Positions 1 through 10,171 of a stretch of 64,000 bases of DNA are shown one piece after another. Position 1 is the first letter of the stretch, and each line of letters opens with the position of its first letter. Both the position numbers and the translations under genes were made by a program. Source of the DNA: Tetrapyrgos nigripes (taxonomy: Eukaryota; Basidiomycota; Agaricomycetes; Agaricales; Campanellaceae); the NCBI GenBank assembly GCA_013368315.1, contig JAACJM010000002.1, positions 992,001-1,056,000 of the forward strand, given 5' to 3'. The notes under the pieces were generated by a model. That model was not told the origin of the DNA. It saw only the letters and a list, made by a program, of their open reading frames with translations, and searched no databases.

Positions 1-1544
1 ATCGATCCTACACTAGCTGTGGTGTTCCTATCCTCCAGGACACTGGACCATTCACTCAAACACCTCAAAATCTCTAATGGTAGATTTTCTCCTCTTTTGT
101 CCCTTTCGTCCATAGAGACAAGAGTATGTTTCCTTGAACCGATACGTGGTTGGACGGGGGCACCCCATTTGCGCTGATTTGATTCACTAGGGCAATCAAT
201 CCAGTAAGCACGATGATTGTTGAAAGGCAAAAGGCAAAAGGAAAGGCGAACTACACACCTATCAGCCCAAGCATTCGTTGGCAATGTCTCATACCCATCC
301 TTCCTCTTCCTCGTAAACAACCTCTTAATCGACGAAAATGCTCCAGCGAAAGGAATAAGATTGCCGTCCACCTGACCCATCACGTCCTGAGCAGGAGGAT
401 TAGGATTCCTGCTTGGAGCAAGGTCTTGATGACGAGAATGAGCGGACCCATCCGAATGGGAGGATAAAGACGAGTTGGATCTCCTAGCTGCACGGATGGA
501 TCCTCTAGGAGAGGTGGTTTGAGGGAATGTCCCGTATGCGTTAAACCCAGGGTCACCGTAGTGGACGGAACCGGAATTGGAGCCGAGGCTGTTTTTGCTG
601 CTTTTGCCTTTGGGATGGGGATTGGGATATTCGGAAGGCGTCATTGCAGGTGTTGGGGAGTTTCTTGCTCTGGGTAAGGAGGGATTGGATGCGATACGAT
701 GGGGGCGAGAGGGAGGTGCGAGGGCACTAGTCATTGCTGCAGCGGCTTTCTGTTCGAGGGTGTGGTCGTGGTCGTGGAGAGGTCGGACGAGGTCGTAGAG
801 GTCTTCGTAGTAGATACCGGTTTCGCCTCGAATGTGGTGTTTGAGGGCGACGGCGAAGCTGATGATATGGAAGACGTGTTAGTTGGGGTATAGGAAGCCT
901 AGTATACAGAAACATACCCTTCAACCAAATCCAACGCCATTCTCTTCTCTGCCATGACTTTGCTCATTTCTCCGACACTCCTCAAGATTTGGTTGGATGC
1001 GGCTTCTTCGGGAGTCTTGGGAGTGAGACGAGGGGGAACATGGAACCAGATGAGACGACCCATAGTACGCGAGTTGCGGATAATGTCAGACCAGGCGGTA
1101 CGGCCCATCCAGTAGCGATCATAACCAGACATGGCACGATAAGAGATAACGAAACCGATGACCACACCTGCAAAAGAGTTAGGGAAGTGAATGATAAAAG
1201 TCGTTCTTTGTACGTACCAAGCACCGTCAACATGACATTAGGAATCCCCAAATGAGTGAAGTGACCCTTCTCCACTAACGAGACAACTCCTGCTGCGAAA
1301 AGGGTGTGTAATAGAACTGCTGGCCATATCTTCCATATCTATGAAGGCTGTCAGACGCGCTAGACACGGTGAGACACGACTAAAAACGCACCACGGAGCC
1401 CCTCCCAAACGTCCACGCAATCAGACTGTATGCTGGTTGCTGAGTATACTGCGCCAGAGGGATGTCTGGCCTTATCGCCGGTAATAAATTACGCTGACTC
1501 GTAAAGGAGCGTTGGCCTTTCAAACGGCTGGTTACTGAATCCAT
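1..1544 (-). CDS. Bestrophin-like (UPF0187/RFP-TM) anion channel, 3' end beyond window
   Basis: The spliced minus-strand product starts at the ATG at 1544. Exons are 1392-1544, 1218-1338, 918-1167 and 858 down to the window edge; introns of 50-60 nt have GT-AG ends and keep the frame. The conserved family core is visible: RGSVIWKIWPAVLLHT, then GFVISYRAMSGYDRYWMGR and the segment NSRTMGRLIWFHVP. After a low-complexity Ser/Pro/His loop the protein resumes with the family block LPLEILRCLSEWSSVLEDR. Members are multi-pass membrane proteins proposed to act as anion channels. The C-terminus and stop lie outside the window. Family assignment is firm from the motifs; channel activity is inferred from the family. 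Confidence 0.87.
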
Positions 1545-3032
1545 GGGATCGACTTGAAGTGGAACAGTGGATAATAAGAGATAATCGAAGAGGAATAAAG
1601 AAAGAAGGAGTGTGCGTCGTTCAGCTGCAAGCTAGAACTGGGAAGAGATAGATAGATTGGGAGGGAAAGAAAGGGTTTAGCAGCGATGAAGGCTTTTGAC
1701 AAGTCATGGTTTTATTTTTGCACGGGCGCTGGACGCTTGTCACTGCCAAAGAGATCAGCTAAATCTCACGTGGAGCGTCGCTTGACACAATTTCGGACAT
1801 ATGGCCTCCGTTCCGCAAGGGGTACGTCGGATATAGAGACTAGGAGACTCTATACTTGGTTTCGTAGGTCCTCAGAGGCCCAAGAGTCCAAGAAAAGCAG
1901 CAATCCTCTCTGCTAGGAGAGAATCAGCTTTAGAGGATTAATAAGGGATTGTCAATGGATCGACGCGCGCGTAACTAGCATTGTCAATGGCATGTATTAG
2001 CGTCGTTCCATCATTCAGAAGACGATAAGAAAAATAGAATGATTGGACTGTTCACCATATGAAGACGGAAATGGGCGCTGATATCACCACCAATTCGCAG
2101 TGCATATCATGTAGGCTCCCAGCCAGTTGAGGAGCATAAGCTGATATACGTATTTAATGACTGCCAAAGTAAATACAGGACGTCCACCAAATGGCCCGGG
2201 CAGGCCACCTAGCTGAGGCATTACCGGAAGAAAGCTGGAATGTAGATGACGGAGGGATTGCTCATCATCTAGTATGTCTAGAATGACAGAAACGGGCGCT
2301 GATATCATTTCCTAATTCGTGTTGAAGTATGACCGGAGTGGACGAGTGCGGAGGTTGGTTGACATGGCATTTACATATTTGGAAGATGCAATTCTGTGGC
2401 TTACAATTGCTGGATTACTTCTGATTCTGAAAGTTACTAGTTCCTGAGCTATGATCAGCTATCACCCTATCGAAGGTAATTGATTCGCTGGAACAGCGCC
2501 CAGAGCCGAAGGGAACAGAGCCTCAGCTTGATATGAGGTTTGGTCATGCATCGAAACAGGAGAATCGAGATATTTGGCAGCCGGTACACTCTGACAATAT
2601 AAGTAGAAAGGGCTCTGAGTGCACAGTCATGGCTCTGGATCCATTCAAGCTCCAGGCCCTCACAAAAGGTTGATTCTGGGGCTCTTGGGTTACCTGGCTC
2701 TCGATCCATTCAAGTTCCGTTCCAATTTGATTCCAATTTAACCCCCGAGTCGCTGAAGCTTCATTCTAGGGTTCTTACTAGTAGGTTGTCCTCGAGTGGT
2801 TTTTTTGATGTTTTCTCCAGCTCCTCTGTGCTCGAGTCAGCTAATGCCTTCTAAAGCCATGGAATTATACATAGATCCTTATTCGACTCATCATTAGCAT
2901 GTATGCATGGGGAAGAAAGCTATACACTGGTACAGCTCTACACACTTCAGCGGTAATTTGGTACGAATAATATCATTATGCCGATCTTGGGGTCTCCTTT
3001 TCGTCCGAAGATCCTGGAGGTATTGTAAGGAG
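1545..3032. other. Intergenic region, no supported gene
   Basis: This holds the 5' flank of the bestrophin-like gene and AT/GC-mixed sequence with short, non-conserved ORFs. Two imperfect direct repeats stand out: GGGCGCTGATATCA with its flanks at about 2068-2100 and 2289-2319, and GATCCATTCAAG with its flanks at about 2634-2657 and 2695-2717. No RNA gene or domain was recognised. Confidence 0.5.
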
Positions 3033-3456
3033 TTAATAGTAGAAGCCCGAATTCCGGCCAAGAGTTCGGATTCGATAAATGTTTCCAACCTCACTGAGAA
3101 GATAGACGAACTCACCGCCAGGTTGATAGTAGGATACGTCACGGTACACGAGTCCTCCGGAAAGTACTAGCGTTTCGTCATCCTCATCCAGAACTAATAA
3201 ACAAGTAAATACGAGGGTCACTTGTGCATCGAAAGCTGACAAACTTGTGTGATCGTCACCTACCTCGAGCACCCATTACCCCTCCTCCCCAGTTTTCTTT
3301 ATAACCAATTTCTTTTTCTTCAATCGGAGCACAGGCTACGCCTACGCCTACGCTTGACGTGTGGAGATTCGCAGAGCCAAGGATTAAGGAAAGGCCTAGT
3401 AGTAGGGTGAGGATCAACTTTTGACGAACTGTACATGCCACTGTGGGAGTCGGCAT
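3033..3456 (-). CDS. Small secreted protein candidate (hypothetical)
   Basis: A reading frame starts at the ATG at 3456 with a short polar start followed by a strongly hydrophobic stretch (LILTLLLGLSLILG), which looks like a signal peptide. The frame continues to a GT donor at 3263. Joining to the acceptor at 3194-3195 removes a 70-nt intron and keeps the frame into a segment reading VLDEDDETLVLSGG and then GLVYRDVSYYQPGG, stopping at 3033. A further intron after PGG is possible (GTGAGT). About 110 residues in all. No family was recognised. It could be a real small secreted protein or a gene remnant. Confidence 0.35.
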
Positions 3457-3531
3457 TATTGACTCGGAAGATATCGATGAAAAGTGAGTGTCAAATGAAT
3501 GGAGGGCCCTTATCTCAGTGGCATTTTGTCA

Positions 3532-3920
3532 GTTCAGTTTTATACGTGGCTGAAGTGCTAACTGCTAACTTGAGTAAGCTTGGAGGGCAACCCTATGCAT
3601 CGAGATACATACGCAGGATTTCCATTAGAGCTATTGAAGCCGCGACGCACCAACCGTAGATGTCGATCATTGACAATCATACTAGATAATACACATACAG
3701 TTCATCGGCGTACTAGGATCTAAACTCAGTTCGGTTTTATACGTGCCAGCCGAAAATGCTAACTGCTAACTTGAGTAAGCTTGGAGGGCAGTTGAATATT
3801 CATCGAGATATGTTTGATTCCCATTAGAGCTAGTGAAGTCCATGCACCAACCGCAGGCGTCGACAATGATACTAGATAGTACAAATACGTCTGCAGCTCA
3901 TAGGTGTACTGGGATCTAAA
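3532..3920. repeat. Tandem imperfect duplication, unit about 190 bp
   Basis: Two adjacent diverged copies at about 3532-3724 and 3727-3920. Both begin CAGTT(C)..TTTTATACGTG, share CTAACTTGAGTAAGCTTGG, and end at GGATCTAAA. Differences are substitutions and small indels. No coding potential is conserved between the copies. Confidence 0.8.
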
Positions 3921-4405
3921 ACAGTGGGTACAAATTCGAAATTCCTGCACTGTTAAAAGGGCCTCGTAAAAAGGGCCTCGCCATTAGGGTTCACCTTTTC
4001 TGGGTAGGGCGGCTTGGTTGGGACGGCGTGATCCAACCAAAAAAAAAGCCGAAAACATATCCTGCTTCTACATTGGCGTTTGAAATATCTGCCCCAGCGA
4101 ACGAAGAGTGAGAACCCTTGCCATAGTAGTCAGGACTCGAGGGTATGCCTTTGCGGATAGACTCTTCAATGGCCAGTTTGCAAAGCGTGGCCCTGGGTAT
4201 GCTGTGCTAAAGAGGCCAAGAATAAAATCTGACACTTTGGTCATTTTTCAGTGATTTTCTACACTTTCTCAAGATTTTCATGCTCTGCCGACACTTTCAA
4301 GCGTCGAACTTTCAGCGTGACGTGACACTGGTCCTTTTCCGAGATCTTTGTGAGCTACTTTCGATCACTTCAACACATGTTGTAGACCGAGAGTTCGACA
4401 CCATC
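3921..4405. other. Intergenic region with no recognised gene
   Basis: Starts with a short doubled motif AAGGGCCTCG (about 3957-3982) that resembles the right-end motif of the small hairpin-ended elements elsewhere in the window. Otherwise nothing was recognised. Confidence 0.4.
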
Positions 4406-4612
4406 CACGGCGGGGGTTAGTGGATATTTTGACACAGTTTCGAGTGAGCAAAAATCTCGTGTATTTGCTCGGCGCTGGACCTACTCCATATAGAAGGTCG
4501 GCTACAAAACGGTCCCATATGGAGTAGGTCGGCGACTGCAAAAACTCTTGCAAATATTCGAGATTTAACAATGCCCAATATGCCCAATAAACATGCACTC
4601 ACCCCCGCCGTG
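4406..4612. mobile_element. 207-bp MITE with CAC...GTG TIRs and 3-bp TSD (CACTA-like)
   Basis: Terminal inverted repeats read CACGGCGGGGGTTAGTG at the left and, as the inverse complement, CACGGCGGGGGTGAGTG at the right. The trinucleotide ATC flanks both ends (4403-4405 and 4613-4615). The interior holds another inverted repeat around CCTACTCCATAT / ATATGGAGTAGG. CAC termini plus a 3-bp duplication suggest a CACTA-type non-autonomous element. It sits immediately before the Helitron-like element at 4614. Confidence 0.7.
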
Positions 4613-4613
4613 A

Positions 4614-6391
4614 TCCCCGACTCCGACCGAAGGGAGGAGAGGGACGTGGTCCACCGATCGATCAGCCGGTCCTGGCAAGGGGGGTTTAAAATTTGAAACG
4701 GAGATTTCCGCATGAGGTCATTTGTTTCCATCGCGTTCCATCGGCTTCTTCACCGTTGCCACCAAGACTCTACGCTCTATTCGGGACTCGTCGAGCTGCA
4801 GCTGCAACCCCTCTATTCCTTGCTCTAACCGTTGGAACATTGCAAACCTCTCCAGAGTCTGGGGAGATGACCTTTTTCGAGACCTTAGTAGGATAATAGA
4901 TATAATCAGTCTGAACCAACGACGTCATGATTCCCAGCATGGTTGTTTTTCCCATCTTTTGTCTTCACCCCGACACTGGGCGCCAGCGCGTTAACGGGTT
5001 TTCTCCTCTTGCTAGCCCAGCTCTTACTAGAAACTTGTAACTTGATCCCGACATGCACACTCCTTCAATCTTGGTTGCAACAGTATATAATGCAGAAGCT
5101 TCAAGACGAAGGTTGGAGGACAGGAAAGATAATGAGTGCTATGATTTCCTTCGGCATGCCTTTGCACTGACTGGCGCTTGCGTTGTCTCTTTCGCAGGCA
5201 AACATTAACATCAAATCAATATGAAGGTTCCTCGGAAGCTCGACAAACTGTTTTCCGTCTGTCTGAGTCGCTCTTGCTGGCTACGCGGTTCATGCAGCTG
5301 CCTAGCATGTGCATGGAATATACTTGGAGAGACTCAGGTGAGTTAGCATGTTTTGTGGCCAGCGTATCATTGTAACTGACTCGTACTTCAGTTCATTGTT
5401 CTCCCATTTTAGCTCTTATGAGAGAGGTGTCCAATTGGCGCAGTATAGGCACCTGACTGCCTTTTGATCAAAGGGGAAGGAAAGAAACACATCCAGCAGT
5501 AACAACAAAGACATCTTGAATCATGGTGAGTGTTTAGGCTTACTGGAAGTTGAAAAGACCTATTCTCAACTAATTTCCAGCATAGAAACCTATCATTTGG
5601 TTTGGAGTTTTTGAGGTACGTATGGTGTTTACTTCTCCTCTTCTTCCGTTAACTCACCCTTGTTTGCATGTCCCTTTTGTACAATGATCAATCATACAGA
5701 TCCAATACAGATTGACGCTGTCCCGACAAATCAACTGCTAGTATCTGAGTCGCCACGCTACTTTTGAATTTTGAGGCTCTGCCGCCCTGTTCTGTCATCC
5801 ATTTTTACCATGCATTGTTGTCTGTACATCAACTTGCCCATTCATCATGTTTATAATATTACTGGCTCCATCTTTTAATCTTTTATTAAAGCAGGAAGGG
5901 AGCAAGGGTTGGAGAGCAACAGTGGACACTAGATGGAGACATTGAGTCACAGGAGAGCGGCTGCAAAACTCAACATTAATGTGTTAAACATCTTTCAATA
6001 ATGCTAAATTGGCGGTAAAAAATGCTTTGTCTCCTCATATACTGTAAAGTATTTTCAATGACATCCCTTGTAGTAGTATCATCTCAACTTAAAAAATCCT
6101 TTCATACATTCTGAATCTGACAGTGAGAAAGTTGCTGCCTGGCTGATTAACTACATAGGTGACATTACTAGGAGAGTACTTATACCTGCTGTATACTTGG
6201 CTCAATGACTGAAGTTCAAAATATGCATGAGGAGTTGTGGCAGATTATCAGTATTCACTAGCCTGGGGGCCGATCAAGCTGAGCGGTTGGATTCCAGGCT
6301 AAGTATTCAGTATAGAAAACATTTCTTACAGACTTTGAATACTAGAAGAATTTGATGGAGTCAGGGATGGCGCACCACTGTGCGCTGCTAA
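4614..6391 (+). mobile_element. Helitron-like non-autonomous element, copy 1
   Basis: Begins TCCCCGACTCCG and ends with the inverse complement of that motif (GGAGTCAGGGA, 6357-6367), then a hairpin GCGCAC-CACT-GTGCGC (6370-6385) and CTAA (6388-6391). A 5' TC, a sub-terminal inverse of the 5' end, a 3' hairpin and a final CTRR are the layout of Helitron/Helentron-type elements. The first 130 bp are shared with copies starting at 6405 and 28488. No intact ORF lies inside. The exact ends are inferred from the shared motifs. Confidence 0.6.
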
Positions 6392-6541
6392 GATAACAAG
6401 AGAATCCCCAACTCCGACTGGAGGGAGGGGAGGGACGTGTCCCACCGATCGATCAGCTGGTCCTGGCAAGGGGGGTTTAAATTTTGAAACGGAGACCTCC
6501 ACACGAGGTCATTTGTTTCCATCCTGTTCCATCGGCTTCTT

Positions 6542-7615
6542 CAGCTCATGGCACATGTCCAGTCTGCCAGAGCTCTCACCCTTTGGTGAGGCTCCCTGAT
6601 GCTATCCCTCTGTATTCTGAGGTACTATACAGTTAATATATGATTTTGAGACATGTGTAGTATGCATTATAAGCTTTGGTGTAGCGTGCAGTGGGAGAAT
6701 CCAGCTTTGATCCCTAGAACCCTTACTCGCTTGGAATTTCCTCCTTAGCTGCGCTCGTAGTTGAAAAAAACTAGGCTACTTACTAGGTATGAAAGAAAAC
6801 TAGTCTTTTCCCTGTCAATGTCTTGATTTAGCACTAATTCTTCAGGTCAATGGTTAAATGATAGAATTTTTGTGTTACGAGGCCTCTTAAAGGCTGAGTT
6901 AACTTATGTCAACCTCGAAAATTTTACCATGACCTCAAACTCCCACCCCTTTTCATTGCCATAGCTGGTCTTTGCCCTTCCTGACAACCGGAATGTCCAG
7001 ACTCGGTCTGGACCAGATCCAAGGACTGTTGATGTCAATAACCACAATGTCATGCTAGCGTGCCAAATTGGTCTGCTTAATGCCCTTCTTCCCTCTTGCT
7101 TTCCACTGATTCTCCCTCCCTTCTGCATAACCTGAGTTGGACTATGTGAAAGGGCCTCGTAATTTGCCACGTGAAGTGATGGCCCTTTGCCCCAGTACTC
7201 ATTGTCTGTGGGATACCTGGTCCAATTTGGCCACTTACTTTGATTCTGCAGCCTCAAGCATACTTCTTCTTCTTCAGTGTCATTTAGTCATGCTGTGAGA
7301 AAAATCAGTGGGATTGGCAGAACCTTACTGTTTGATATCCTGTGTGAAGCGCAGAAGAAAAATAGAATTTTAATAAAAATAAGTCTGTAAAACAGATGTC
7401 AAAGTGTATGGAGGTATACATCAACGATGCTTTGATTCTAGGGGGTTGCCTAAGGTTAGCAGAGAACAGACAGAGGAGCAAAATGATAGGATATGACTGG
7501 GAGCTTGCAGTGGGAAAATGATAATCTAACCACTTTGTCAAACAGCAATAATAAAAGGGCACTTACATGCCACTTGATTAATCTTGATTAATGTCCAGAC
7601 ATGTGCCATGACCTG
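6542..7615. mobile_element. 1.07-kb TIR element nested in Helitron-like copy 2
   Basis: Terminal inverted repeats: left CAGCTCATGGCACATGTC, right (inverse complement) CAGGTCATGGCACATGTC. The target sequence CTTCTT(CA) is present on both sides (6536-6543 and 7616-7623), giving a 6-8 bp duplication depending on where the element is taken to start. The uninterrupted target can be read from copies 1 and 3, confirming the insertion. A hAT-like origin is possible. It contains a second, smaller element (6873-7187) but no recognisable transposase. Confidence 0.65.
6873..7187. mobile_element. Small hairpin-ended element (family of 20742-20977)
   Basis: Left end GTTACGAGGCC (about 6874-6884). The inverse complement GGGCCTCGTAA lies at 7152-7162 and is followed by a hairpin GCCAC...GTGATGGC. 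The same arrangement, inverted motif then hairpin, is seen at 20742-20977, and its right end alone at 18207-18245. It resembles non-autonomous Helitron-like termini. Confidence 0.45.
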
Positions 7616-7634
7616 CTTCTTCACTGTTACCACC

Positions 7635-8578
7635 ATGACTCTCTCCCAATGTCTTCATCTCGCTGCCAATGCTTGCCCTTTGTTTCTCTTTCCAATGTTG
7701 TCTGAGTCTTTACAATGTTTGTCTGTTATAGACCTTCTCCATATTCACCAGTGTGTTGACCATAGTGCACCTAAAAAGCAATCAAAAGTGTTGAGAGCTT
7801 GTTTCATTGCCAATTTTATTGCTGAAAAGCTGGCTCTTGCTGAGAACTCATCTATTGTGACTTTGTCTGCCCATGAGTATCAAGCCAAGTGTCAAATAAT
7901 AGACTATGAATTCAGTGAGTCATCTTCTCAGCTAAAAGATTTTATATTTAATGGTTCAATCTGGGGCCGTCAAAGGCTTCAAACATTGGCTAACAACCCC
8001 TGCCGCTGTTGATGTCATGGTCCATTCTTTTGACTCTCAATCATTTCAATTTCTGGCTGAACTTGTAATTTCTATTCCAGTGGCTACCATAATGAAGAAT
8101 GATTTAGTTGAATATCATATTCAGACTGTAGGTTTTCAAGGAAAGTTCAACTCATTATCTGTTGTCCTTTCCCATTTTTTTTATCACTCAATTGAGAATG
8201 TTGTTCAGTTTGTCTGACGAGGATCTGGCTCAACTTTTTTTATTCTATAGGCCCAACAGTTGTGTTTCTACATTTGGGGATGAAGATTGTGTAACCGTGG
8301 ATCAAAAAATTTTGGCCAGTTTGTTTGGCAGCATTGTTGACATTATTTTTGACCATCCAGAAGTTGATTCAGACTCCTCACAAAATGTAAATTTTGACCA
8401 GATTGATTTGTATTGACTGCAGTTTTTGGAGGAAAGAGATCAATGGCCTGAGTTTGTCCCACAAATGAAAGGTATTGAAACAAATTTGAATACCTTGACC
8501 AATTCTCTTGACATATATGAAGAATATCAAAATGTAACACAAGTGGGTGTCAATTACGATGATAAGGAGTTGAAATAA
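7635..8578 (+). pseudogene. Decayed ORF of the Helitron-like family (unknown protein)
   Basis: Begins MTLSQCLHLAANACPL and continues for about 310 codons across all three frames (frame changes near 7960 and 8190) to a stop at 8576-8578. The same start (MTLSQCLGLAASACPL) is found at 28630 and the same tail at 39590-39780, so this is a conserved element-borne protein, not a chance ORF. An in-frame TGA after IDLY (about 8414) is CGA in the copy at about 39719. No domain was recognised. The charged, acidic C-terminus ends YDDKELK. Confidence 0.5.
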
Positions 8579-8645
8579 GGAGGTTGAGCCCGTGAAAGAG
8601 CAGCCTTAGCCTGCCGCTTCATCGTCCTCCAATCCAATCTTTGAC

Positions 8646-9147
8646 ATGGAGAAGCTCTACACCTTCTCTCCCGGCACTCCAATGTTGGACACCGTAGATG
8701 CTGTAGACCTGTCTTCCTTCTACCCGTCTCCTCAAATTCCCAAGTCCAAGGAATTCTCTCCTACTTCGACTTCGGCTGCTTGCAAGACTCATTTTACAGC
8801 AACGGGCACGAGGAAGAACATCACTACCGCCAACCTCGTTCCTCTCAACTCTCCTACACAAGCGAAACAGGTCTCAGGCATTCGGTGATGAGAAGGACGA
8901 GTTCGCTGGTGAAGATCCCGGTCCCAACGCTTCCGAGAAGGAACAGATCGAGTGGAAACGATGCCAGAACACCTTGGCGGCGAGGAAGTCTAGGAAGCGC
9001 AGGCTAGAGCATCGACAAATGTTGGAGAACAAGGTGGACAATTTGATGGTTCAGGTTGAGAGGTGGAAAACCAAGGCGCAGACGCTGGAGCAGATCTTGA
9101 GGAGCCATGGGGTGCCGTTCTCTTTCGATGAGGATGAGTCGACGTGA
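8646..9147 (+). pseudogene. Gcn4/CPC1-type bZIP transcription factor fragment, copy 1
   Basis: The C-terminal half is a clear bZIP: basic region NTLAARKSRKRR with the invariant N-x7-R spacing, then a leucine zipper (LEHRQMLENKVDNL and following heptads), ending GVPFSFDEDEST at 9147. The upstream part (MEKLYTFSPGTPMLDTVD...) is in another frame and joins only through frame changes around 8800-8875. The 5' end stops abruptly next to the Helitron-like ORF at 8578. Members of this family bind GCN4/AP-1-like sites and control amino-acid biosynthesis. As it stands this copy is probably not functional, although an unrecognised intron could rescue part of it. Confidence 0.72.
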
Positions 9148-9689
9148 GCGGCCTTTGGCTGACTCTTCCGGCTCATGATACCCATCCACTCTTCTCATCG
9201 TCGTCATCGCTCGCTTGCACATAAAGCTCTCCTTAACACCACATCTCGTATAGAGAGTGTACCCGTTTCTCAGCCTCATAATCTCACTTTCAAGTGTCAC
9301 AAACACTAGCAGATAGTCACCCGAACTACTCAAACGATTCAGTTGGAATTCGGGACCTTTTGATGAAAGACCCCGGTCATCTTCTCCATCCCTGACGGTT
9401 CTTTTCCCTTTGAACCCCACAAGAAAAACTGCTGATGTCGAAAACTCGTTCTTGGATCGCTCTTTCCCAAGAAATGGCTGGGGGTGCTTTGCCTTTGCGT
9501 GGTGAGTCTTTTTTTTTGTTCTTTTTCCTCATTTTGCCTTGCCTGGGCGAGAATGCAGCCATGACCCTGGGGCAGCAGAAGGCGTCCCGGGCACTGTTCT
9601 GTCGTTTTCTGTTTCATGGAATTCACTCCTCTCTACTTCCGGTACTAAAGCACACTCAAGCTAATTGTTCTCTTTCTTTTCCTCCTCAC

Positions 9690-9989
9690 GCTCTACCAAT
9701 ACCATCTCCGCCTCCCTCTTCCTTACCACCTCCTTCCTCAACAAACAGACCGTGTACAAGGAAAAACATCACTGCCGCACGCCTCGTACTCCCTCTGCAA
9801 TTTCTCGCAAGGTACCTGCTGTCTTCGCTCGCAGCTCGCTTGTGTTACTCTGTTGGCGGCGATAAATCTTAGAGAAGACTAGAGCGTCAACACGTATTGG
9901 AGAATAGGTTGGAGAAGGAAGGCAAAGGCACGGATACTGAAGCGGAATTTCGGAGAAGCTACGGGGTGCCGTTTGTTCTCACCAGTTGA
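9690..9989 (+). pseudogene. Gcn4/CPC1-type bZIP fragment, copy 2
   Basis: A second, more decayed copy lies about 0.8 kb downstream in the same orientation. It shares the RKNIT block of copy 1 and adds TPSAISRKVPAVFAR, which is typical of the region before the basic domain. It then jumps to RRLERQHVLENRLEKE and ends RRSYGVPFVLTS at 9989, which aligns with the zipper end and final residues of copy 1. Most of the basic region is deleted. Upstream sequence (9150-9690) shows nothing else recognisable. Confidence 0.6.
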
Positions 9990-10171
9990 AGTCTTTGGCT
10001 AGGTACTCGTTGTTACTCATATATGTATATTAGAGAGTTTAGACAAGTCGAAGTTTCATTTGAGTCGTCCGAAATTAGTCCACGTCAGGACCGCCGGGAT
10101 TTCCCGTACTTTAAGTCAGCAAATCAATTGCCACGTCTCTTTGACTCAAACCACATCGTACCATTGTTCCC

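Larger units (their letters stand above)
6405..8578 (+). mobile_element. Helitron-like element, copy 2 (right end not identified)
   Basis: Starts TCCCCAACTCCG only 13 bp after the end of copy 1. Its leader, up to the TTCCATCGGCTTCTTCA motif, matches copies 1 and 3. A TIR element interrupts it at 6542-7615. The sequence then resumes with the decayed ORF that is also present in copy 3. A hairpin-CTAA terminus like those of copies 1 and 3 was not found downstream, so the right boundary given is only the end of the shared sequence. The bZIP fragments and the Rep/helicase that follow might belong to a larger version of this element. Confidence 0.45.

Noticed and set aside
577..1420. Plus-strand ORFs over the first kilobase
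   Set aside because: They are opposite-strand shadows of the conserved bestrophin-like exons.
9004..9626. Minus-strand ORFs of 138 and 95 codons
   Set aside because: They overlap the bZIP coding strand and decayed spacer in antisense; no domain, no conserved start.
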